NCBI GenBank assembly: GCA_005786775.1
Contig: SYDD01000312.1
Coordinates: forward strand, 1-12,201
Direction of reading: 5' to 3'
Length of the DNA stretch: 12,201 nucleotides
Origin: Opitutaceae bacterium
Lineage (GTDB): Bacteria; Verrucomicrobiota; Verrucomicrobiia; Opitutales; Opitutaceae
Shown: piece after piece, positions 6,771 through 12,201 of the stretch
Layout: each line of letters begins with the position of its first letter
How positions within the stretch are numbered: position 1 is the first letter of the stretch
Program-made: the position numbers and the translations under genes
The notes under the pieces: generated by a model
Database searches by the model: none
Seen by the model: only the letters and a program-made list of their open reading frames with translations
What the model was told of the DNA's origin: nothing

Positions 6771-8198
6771 TCAGGTCAGCAGGTCGTGGAGGACCCGCGC
6801 GGGCTCGACCCCCGTGAGGCGCGCGTCGAGGCCCTGGAAACGGACGCTGAAGGTCTCGTGCCGGATGCCGAGCAGGTGTAGCATCGTGGCATGCAGGTCA
6901 TGCACGGTGCAGACTTTATCGACCGCCGCGTAGCCCAGCTCGTCGGTCGCGCCGTGGACGAGGCCGGGACGGATCCCGCCGCCGGCGAGCCACATCGACA
7001 TCGCCCGGTTGTGATGGTCGCGGCCGGTGGTGCCCTTGTTGCCCTGTGCCATCGGGGTGCGGCCGAACTCGCCCGTCCAGACGACCAGCGTGTCGTCCAG
7101 CATTCCGCGCCGCTTGAGATCGCGCACGAGCGCCGCGGAGGCCTGGTCGGTCTCCCGGGCCCGCAGCGGCAGTTCCTCGCGCAGCTGGCTGTGGTGGTCC
7201 CAGTCGCGGTGGTAGAGCTGGATGAAGCGCACGCCGCGTTCCGCCAGCCGGCGGGCGAGCAGGCAGTTGGAGGCGAAGGACCCGTCCCCCGGGGTGCAGC
7301 CGTAAAGGTCAAGGGTCCGCGCGTCCTCGCCGCGCAGGTCGAGCAGGTCGGGCACGCTGGCCTGCAAGCGGAACGCCAGCTCGTATTGCGCGATGCGGGT
7401 CGCCAGCTCGGGATCGGGCACTCGCGCGCCGTGCAGGCGGTTGAAGGCGTTGATCGCGCCGACGTCCGCGGCCTGCCGCGCGCGGTCCACGCCGGGCGGG
7501 TTGGCGAGGTAGTGCACCGGGTCCGCGCCGCCGTGGAACTGCACGCCCTGGAAGCGTCCGGGGAGGAAGCCGCTGCTCCACTGGCGCGAGGCCACCGGCT
7601 GCGGTGACCGTCCCGGACCGGTCGAGATCATCACCACGAACCCGGGCAGGTCCTCCGCCTCGCTGCCGAGCCCGTAGTTGACCCACGCGCCCATGCTCGG
7701 CCGACCGGCGATCTGGGAACCGGTGTTCATGAACATATGTGCCGGGTCGTGATTGATCGCGTCGGTGGTCATCGACCGCACGAGGCAGATCTCGTCCACG
7801 ATCGAGCCAAGATGGGGGAAGAGGGAGCAGATCTCGGTCCCGTTGCGGCCAAAGCGCTCGAAGGGGAACTGCGGCGCGTGGCAGAACAGCTTCTGCCCCT
7901 GCAACTGGGCAAGTTGCTGGCCCCGGGTGAAGCTCTCGGGCATCGGCTCGCCGTGCATCGCTGCCAGGCGCGGCTTCGGGTCGAAGGTCTCCAACTGCGA
8001 GGGGCCGCCCGCCATCGTGAGCCAGATGACGCGGCGGACGCGCTGGGGCAGGGGCAGCGGGTGCGCGGCGCCGCGGGCCGGCGCGGCGCGCAGGGAGTTT
8101 CCGTGGAGCAGCGAGGCCAGGGCCACGCCGCCCACGCCCTGAGCGGATCGGCCGAGGAAGGTGCGCCGGGTGAGCTCGGCGTGGTTCAAGGAGGGCAT
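6771..8198 (-). CDS. DUF1501 protein with Tat-type signal
   Basis: The protein is 475 residues from ATG 8198. The frame is open upstream to 8642, but that would overlap the preceding gene and bury the signal. The N-terminus carries a twin-arginine motif, TRRTFLG (10-16), followed by a hydrophobic Gly/Ala/Leu stretch (about 19-31), so export through the Tat system after cytoplasmic folding is likely. Diagnostic DUF1501 blocks are TMAGGPSQLETFDPKP (61-76), an INHDPAHMFMNTG block (148-160), DWDHHSQL (332-339), GEFGRTP (376-382) and GRDHHNRAMSMWLAGGG (392-408). The His/Asp clusters suggest a metal site of the alkaline-phosphatase/sulfatase-like fold to which the family is related; this is inference. 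It follows the PSCyt1/DUF1553 gene with a 4-bp gap, the usual pairing in Planctomycetes and Verrucomicrobia. The function of the pair is not established. Confidence 0.93.
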   Translation of the reverse strand: MPSLNHAELTRRTFLGRSAQGVGGVALASLLHGNSLRAAPARGAAHPLPLPQRVRRVIWLTMAGGPSQLETFDPKPRLAAMHGEPMPESFTRGQQLAQLQGQKLFCHAPQFPFERFGRNGTEICSLFPHLGSIVDEICLVRSMTTDAINHDPAHMFMNTGSQIAGRPSMGAWVNYGLGSEAEDLPGFVVMISTGPGRSPQPVASRQWSSGFLPGRFQGVQFHGGADPVHYLANPPGVDRARQAADVGAINAFNRLHGARVPDPELATRIAQYELAFRLQASVPDLLDLRGEDARTLDLYGCTPGDGSFASNCLLARRLAERGVRFIQLYHRDWDHHSQLREELPLRARETDQASAALVRDLKRRGMLDDTLVVWTGEFGRTPMAQGNKGTTGRDHHNRAMSMWLAGGGIRPGLVHGATDELGYAAVDKVCTVHDLHATMLHLLGIRHETFSVRFQGLDARLTGVEPARVLHDLLT

Positions 8199-8202
8199 CG
8201 GG

Positions 8203-10704
8203 TCAGGAGCGGGTGATGAACTCGTGCAGGTTGAGCAGGACGCGCGCGAGGTGCGTCCACGCCGCCAGTTCCGCCGGGTCCGCGGCGGCTGGCGGCGGGA
8301 GCTGGCCCGTCGCGAGCAGGGCCCGCGCGGCCGCGGGGTCCCGGCGGTAATCCTCCGTGTGACGCGCCAGCAGGCGTTCCGCCTCGGCCTGCTCCGCGGG
8401 GGCTGGCGCGCGCTGCAGCGCCAGTTGCCACGCGTGGCCGATCCGCGCGGTGGTTCCCGCCGGTCCGTCGAGCACGCGCAAGGCGAGGCCGCGCGCCGCC
8501 TCGACGTAGGTCGGGTCGTTGAGGAGCACGAGCGCCTGCTGAGGCACGTTGGAACGGCTCCGCGTGGCCACGCATTCCTCGCGCGAGGGCGCGTCGAAGG
8601 CGAGCAGGCTGGGGTGCAGGAAGGTGCGCTGCCACCAGACATACAGCCCGCGCCGGTACTGCGCCTCGCCCGCGTCGGGCGTGTAGTCCCGGGGCGGGAA
8701 GTTGAGGTTGGCCCAATAGCCGGCGGGCTGGTACGGCCTGACCGGCGGTCCGCCGACGCGGAGCGACAGCAGCCCGCCCGCGGCCAAGGCGCGGTCCCGG
8801 ATCAGCTCCGCCTCGAGCCGGAAGGCCCCCTGGCGGGCCAGCGAACGGTTCTCGGGATCCGCAGCCAAGGCCGCGGGTTCCGCCACCGAGGAGCGGCGGT
8901 ACGCGCGGCTCAGCGTAATGGTGCGGATCACGTGCCGGGTGTCCCAGCCGCTGGCCATGAACTCCGCGGCGAGCCAGTCGAGCAGCGCCTGCTGCGGCGG
9001 CAACTCGCCCTGGCTGCCCAAATCCTCCGGATGGCGGCTGAGTGCCAGGCCGAAGAACTGCGCCCACAGGCGGTTGACGACGGCGCGCGCGGTGAGCGGG
9101 TTCTCGGCCGACACCAGCCAGCGGGCGAGGTCGAGGCGGTCCGGCACACGCCCTCCGAAGTCGGGCGCGGGCAGGAAACCCGGCAGCGCCGGGGTCACAA
9201 TCTCGCCTGACTCGTCCATCCAGTTGCCGCGGGGCTGCACCCGGACCACGCGGGCGGGACGTTCGGACACCGTGACGAGGCTCTTGGGCAGCGAGTCGTG
9301 GTACGCCTGCCGGGTGGCGGTGGCGGCGGCGAGGGCGGCACGCTCCGGGGCGCCGAGCCCGGACAGGTTCCGGTGGCTGTCGCGCACGAGCGTTCGCTCG
9401 CGCTCGTTGCGCTGGGCGGGGGCCTTGGCCAGCGCGGCGCGGACCTGGCGTTGCGTGCGCTCCACGGCCGAGTTGGCGGTGGCGGGCGCTGGTTCCGTGC
9501 GGGCGGCGGCTTCCCAGGCGGGCTGGGCCGCGTCGATGGCGGGCAGGAGCCGTTCGTAGGCGGCGCGCGCGGCGGCCTCCTGCGCCTGCAGCGCGGCAAG
9601 CCGGGTCCGCTGCTCCGGATCGAGCACCAGCATCCCTTCCTCACGGCGGCCGATCGCGGGCTCCCGGACATCCGCGAAGAAGGCGCCCAACGCGTAGAAG
9701 TCCTTCATCGTCCATGGGTCGAATTTATGGTCGTGGCACTGGGCACAGCCGGTGGTCTGGCCGAGCCAGGCCGTGCCGATCGCCCGCACGCGGTCCGCCA
9801 GCATCCGGGATTCGTAGTCCTTGGGCTGGGCGCCACCCTCTTCGGTCGAGAGCAGCAGGCGGTTGAACCCGGAGGCGACGCGCGTCTCGTCGCTCGCGTC
9901 CGGCAACAGGTCCCCAGCGATCTGCTCGAGCGTGAAGCGATCGAACCGCTGGTTACGGTGGAAGCTGCGGACCACCCAGTCGCGGTACGGCCAGACATTG
10001 CGCGGGTTGTCGCTGTGGTAGCCGATCGTGTCGGCGTAGCGCACCGCGTCGAGCCAGCCGAGGGCGAGGCGTTCCCCGTGGTGGGGGCCGGCGAGCAGGC
10101 GCTCGACGAGGGCGGCGTAGGCGTCCGGGGCGGGATCGGCTAGGAAGGCTGCGACCTCGGCAGGGGAGGGTGGCAGGCCGGTGAGGTCGGCGTGGAGGCG
10201 CCGGATCAGGGTGCGGCGGTCCGCCTCCGGCGCGGGCTTCGTCCCCTCCGCGGCCAGCCGCCGGTTGAGCAGGTGGTCGATCCCGTTCTCGCCCGGGGGG
10301 ATCAGGGCGCGCTCGGGCCGCTCGTAGGCCCAATGACGTTGGTAGGGGGCGCCTTCGCGGATCCAGCGCTCGAGCAGGGCGCGCGCGGCCGGGGCGACGG
10401 GCTTGTTGGTCTCCGGCGGCGGCATCACCTCATCGGCGTGGGGCGAGGCAAGGCGAAGCAGCAGTTCGCTGGCCTCGGGCCGGCCCGGGTTCAGGGCGCC
10501 GCGGGCGATCGCCTCCTCCCGCACATCCAACCGCAGCTTGCCCTTGCGGTTGGCGGCGTCCGGGCCGTGGCAGGCGAAGCAGTGTTCCGCGAGCAGCGGC
10601 CGGATGTCGCGGTTGAACTCGACGGCGCCCGCGGGAGCAGCCCGAAGCAGGCTGAGCAAGGAGGCCGCGAGGAACGCGGCGGCGATGCGGGGCGGGGTGG
10701 CCAT
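8203..10704 (-). CDS. PSCyt1/DUF1549/DUF1553 cytochrome-like secreted protein
   Basis: The protein is 833 residues from ATG 10704; the in-frame start at 10746 is rejected because 10704 leads straight into a Sec signal peptide (about 1-27, core AAAFLAASLLSLL). The PSCyt1 domain has CFACHGPD with Cys42, Cys45 and His46 (c-type haem site) and DEVMPPP, whose Met94 could be an axial ligand. DUF1549 covers about 140-345 and ends with a second CxxCH, CAQCH (320-324), inside CHDHKFDP. Residues about 350-480 are a charged, Ala/Arg/Glu-rich helical linker. DUF1553 covers about 520-790, with DLARWLVSAENPLTARAVVNR and later SNVPQQALVLLNDP. The C-terminus, NLHEFITRS, is typical. It probably forms a unit with the DUF1501 gene 4 bp downstream. 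Haem content and any electron-transfer or polymer-processing role are inference; no activity is established for the family as far as I know. Confidence 0.94.
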   Translation of the reverse strand: MATPPRIAAAFLAASLLSLLRAAPAGAVEFNRDIRPLLAEHCFACHGPDAANRKGKLRLDVREEAIARGALNPGRPEASELLLRLASPHADEVMPPPETNKPVAPAARALLERWIREGAPYQRHWAYERPERALIPPGENGIDHLLNRRLAAEGTKPAPEADRRTLIRRLHADLTGLPPSPAEVAAFLADPAPDAYAALVERLLAGPHHGERLALGWLDAVRYADTIGYHSDNPRNVWPYRDWVVRSFHRNQRFDRFTLEQIAGDLLPDASDETRVASGFNRLLLSTEEGGAQPKDYESRMLADRVRAIGTAWLGQTTGCAQCHDHKFDPWTMKDFYALGAFFADVREPAIGRREEGMLVLDPEQRTRLAALQAQEAAARAAYERLLPAIDAAQPAWEAAARTEPAPATANSAVERTQRQVRAALAKAPAQRNERERTLVRDSHRNLSGLGAPERAALAAATATRQAYHDSLPKSLVTVSERPARVVRVQPRGNWMDESGEIVTPALPGFLPAPDFGGRVPDRLDLARWLVSAENPLTARAVVNRLWAQFFGLALSRHPEDLGSQGELPPQQALLDWLAAEFMASGWDTRHVIRTITLSRAYRRSSVAEPAALAADPENRSLARQGAFRLEAELIRDRALAAGGLLSLRVGGPPVRPYQPAGYWANLNFPPRDYTPDAGEAQYRRGLYVWWQRTFLHPSLLAFDAPSREECVATRSRSNVPQQALVLLNDPTYVEAARGLALRVLDGPAGTTARIGHAWQLALQRAPAPAEQAEAERLLARHTEDYRRDPAAARALLATGQLPPPAAADPAELAAWTHLARVLLNLHEFITRS

Positions 10705-10770
10705 GGCCGAGCCCGGAGCGTGCCCCGTGCGCGCCGCCGGCGGCAATCTCGAATGCGCTCCAGCGGCAGG
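10705..10770. other. 66-bp gap between mnmA and PSCyt1 gene, with shared motif and possible hairpin
   Basis: The gap contains CGGCAATC (10741-10748), matching the arm of the operator-like repeat at 1745-1752; on the coding strand it reads GATTGCCG about 36 nt before ATG 10704. GGAGCG (10715-10720) and CGCTCC (10756-10761) could pair around a GC palindrome, GCCGCCGGCGGC (10733-10744). No T-run follows, so a factor-independent terminator for mnmA is not supported. The gap may hold a promoter for the two-gene PSCyt1/DUF1501 unit, or simply be part of one longer transcript. Confidence 0.3.
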
Positions 10771-11844
10771 TCAGGCGAAGATGCCGCCGCCGAGCAGCCG
10801 CTCCCCGTCGTACAGGGCGAGCACCTGGCCCGGCGCGAGCCCGCGTTGCGGCTGGGCGAAGCGCACCTCGGCGGTGCCGTCGCCCTGGGGATCAAATTCG
10901 AGTGGCACGCGCGGATCCCGGTGCCGCACCCGGCCCTCGAGCGGGCCGGCGACCCGCACCGGCTCGGCGAGCCAACTGAGCGCCTCGATCCTGGCCGTGC
11001 GGTGGAACAGCCCGGGAGCCGCGGGCTCGTCAAACGCCACCAGCAGGGCCCGGTCCGCCGCCCGTTTGCCGACCACGACGTAGGCGCGGTGGTCGGTGTT
11101 GGACGGCACGCCGATGCCGCGCCGCTGGCCCAGCGTGTAGTAATGGAGTCCCCGATGCCGGCCCACCTCGCGGCCATCCGCGGCGCGGACGATCGGGCCC
11201 GGCGCGTCGGGCACGTGGGCGCGGAGGAAATCGGCCATCCGCACCTGCCCGATGAAACAGATGCCTTGGCTGTCCCGTTTGTCCGCGTTCGGCAGGCCCG
11301 CGTCCCGGGCGACGCGGCGGAGCTCCGGCTTGGTCAGGTGGCCCACGGGAAACCGCGCGTCCGCCAACTGCCCCGGCTGCAGCAGGGCGAGGAAGTAGGT
11401 CTGGTCCTTGCCCGGGTCGACGCCCTCGAGCAGCATGGGGCCGCCGGGCCGCTCCTCCCGGCGCGCGTAGTGCCCGGTGGCCACGGCGGAGAATCCCTGG
11501 GCGCGCGCCCAGTCGCGGAACACGCCGAACTTCACCTCCCGGTTGCACATCACGTCCGGGTTCGGGGTGAACCCCCGCTCGTACCCGGACAACAGGTACT
11601 CCACGACGCGCGACCGGTATTCGCGCATCAGGTTCACTACCTCGAAGCCGATCCCGAGGTGGGCGGCCACCGCGCGCGCGTCCGCGATGTCCTGTTCCCA
11701 CGGGCAATGGCCGATGATCCCCTCCTCGTTGATCCAGTTCTTCATGTACGCGCCCGCCACCTCGTACCCTGCTCGCCGGAGCAGCAGGGCGGCGACGGCG
11801 CTGTCCACGCCGCCCGAAAGCGCCACAAGGATGCGTTCCGCCAT
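10771..11844 (-). CDS. mnmA: tRNA-specific 2-thiouridylase MnmA
   Basis: The protein is 357 residues, the usual length. MnmA uses ATP and relayed sulfur to thiolate U34 of tRNA-Lys, -Glu and -Gln in the cytoplasm. The ATP-binding PP-loop SGGVDS is at 10-15. The catalytic Cys100 lies in NPDVMCNREVKFG (95-107), the motif that carries the first active-site cysteine in Escherichia coli MnmA. The second conserved cysteine, Cys196, is in DSQGICFIGQ (191-200). GHYAR (124-128) and GKDQTYFLA (145-153) are also diagnostic, and the C-terminal beta-domain ends with LGGGIFA. The KNW-INEEG-HCPWEQD segment (35-52) resembles Verrucomicrobia/Opitutae homologues from memory. The gene starts 3 bp after the stop of the upstream repeat protein, without a Shine-Dalgarno sequence, so it is probably read by coupling. 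All key residues are present. Confidence 0.97.
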   Translation of the reverse strand: MAERILVALSGGVDSAVAALLLRRAGYEVAGAYMKNWINEEGIIGHCPWEQDIADARAVAAHLGIGFEVVNLMREYRSRVVEYLLSGYERGFTPNPDVMCNREVKFGVFRDWARAQGFSAVATGHYARREERPGGPMLLEGVDPGKDQTYFLALLQPGQLADARFPVGHLTKPELRRVARDAGLPNADKRDSQGICFIGQVRMADFLRAHVPDAPGPIVRAADGREVGRHRGLHYYTLGQRRGIGVPSNTDHRAYVVVGKRAADRALLVAFDEPAAPGLFHRTARIEALSWLAEPVRVAGPLEGRVRHRDPRVPLEFDPQGDGTAEVRFAQPQRGLAPGQVLALYDGERLLGGGIFA

Positions 11845-11847
11845 GGC

Positions 11848-12201
11848 TCAGCGCGGCGCCAGGATGCGCGAACGCGTCGCCGGCGCCAGGCGCGCGGCTT
11901 CCAGCCACTGGCGCGCGGCCGCCGGGTCCAGGGCGCGCCAGACCGCGTGGGCCGCCGCGAGGGCATTCGTCCGGGTGGGTTCCCCGGGCAGTTCCGTCGC
12001 CCACGCCACCGCCTCGGCAGGTGCCGTCTGGGCCCACGCGGAGGCGAGGGTGACAAACGCGGCGTCGCGCGCGGACGGGCTCAGCGACTCCGCCCACGCG
12101 ATCGCCTCCCGGGGGCGCGCCGCCAAGTGGACGACGAACTGGCCGGCGATGTAGTCGAGGGTCGGACCGGGGGGTAGTTCCAGCACGTGCCGCGCCGCGG
12201 C
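11848..12201 (-). CDS. Alanine/tryptophan helical-repeat protein (partial, C-terminal 117 residues)
   Basis: Only the C-terminal end is in the window; the frame is open to the right edge. An in-frame GTG at 12186 is not a convincing start, because the same frame continues upstream with AAARH and the repeat pattern is already under way. The visible part shows degenerate repeats of about 33 residues with the pattern AxxWAxxLxxxxxRxxAxxxLAxxW: REAIAWAESLSPSARDAA, then AEAVAWATELPGEPTRTNA, then AAARQWLEAARLAPATRS. This predicts paired amphipathic helices stacked in a solenoid, akin to TPR/HEAT folds, for protein contacts. Such repeat proteins are common and mostly uncharacterised in Verrucomicrobia (from memory). 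It lies 3 bp upstream of mnmA. I do not recognise a specific function, and the upstream part may hold other domains. Confidence 0.75.
   Translation of the reverse strand, partial: AAARHVLELPPGPTLDYIAGQFVVHLAARPREAIAWAESLSPSARDAAFVTLASAWAQTAPAEAVAWATELPGEPTRTNALAAAHAVWRALDPAAARQWLEAARLAPATRSRILAPR

Noticed and set aside
8199..8642. 148-residue N-terminal extension of the DUF1501 protein
   Set aside because: It overlaps the DUF1553 C-terminus in another frame, and the Tat signal begins right after ATG 8198.
10192..12177. 661-codon plus-strand open frame opposite mnmA and the PSCyt1 start
   Set aside because: It covers mnmA and two other well-supported minus-strand genes and has no recognisable domain; long antisense frames are common at this GC content.
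1..12201. Mobile elements, CRISPR arrays, tRNA/rRNA genes, phage or defence genes
   Set aside because: I saw no transposase or integrase motifs, no regularly spaced direct repeats and no tRNA-like cloverleaf; gene content and base composition look uniform across the window.

Overview
This window is GC-rich and gene-dense. It fits a Verrucomicrobia genome, probably Opitutae-like, with Planctomycetes as the main alternative. The basis is gene content: two cytochrome-like proteins of the PSCyt1/DUF1549/DUF1553 type, a DUF1501 protein, a PQQ-like beta-propeller and a PhoD-like phosphatase are a combination typical of these phyla. The organism call is inference from family knowledge, not from a marker-gene search.

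Layout. Minus strand 1-1658: N-terminal part of a PSCyt1/DUF1549 protein that runs off the left edge. Plus strand 1781-3073: secreted PQQ-like beta-propeller, divergent from the first gene across a 122-bp gap that holds two perfect inverted repeats. Minus strand 3096-4697: secreted PhoD-like metallophosphatase, convergent with the propeller. Plus strand 4797-6757: a small TPR lipoprotein and a PLP-dependent aromatic-L-amino-acid-type decarboxylase, joined by an ATGA overlap. Minus strand 12201-6771: the C-terminal end of a helical-repeat protein, mnmA (tRNA 2-thiouridylase), a second and complete PSCyt1/DUF1549/DUF1553 protein, and a DUF1501 protein. In this last run the first two genes are 3 bp apart and the last two are 4 bp apart, with 66 bp between the pairs.

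How the genes fit together. Six of the nine genes encode predicted exported proteins: four with Sec-type signals, one with a lipobox and one with a Tat-type motif. The PSCyt1/DUF1553 plus DUF1501 pair is the recognisable two-gene unit. It combines a Sec-exported protein carrying two CxxCH motifs with a Tat-exported protein rich in His/Asp motifs. Its biochemical role is, to my knowledge, not established. mnmA and the PLP decarboxylase are the clear cytoplasmic enzymes. I saw no tRNA or rRNA gene, CRISPR array, insertion sequence, phage gene or origin, and no gene-free stretch longer than 122 bp. The strongest non-coding signals are the inverted repeats at 1689-1707 and 1731-1752, and a GGCAATC/GATTGCC word present in all three gaps that could carry promoters. 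None of the eight visible starts has a well-spaced Shine-Dalgarno sequence.
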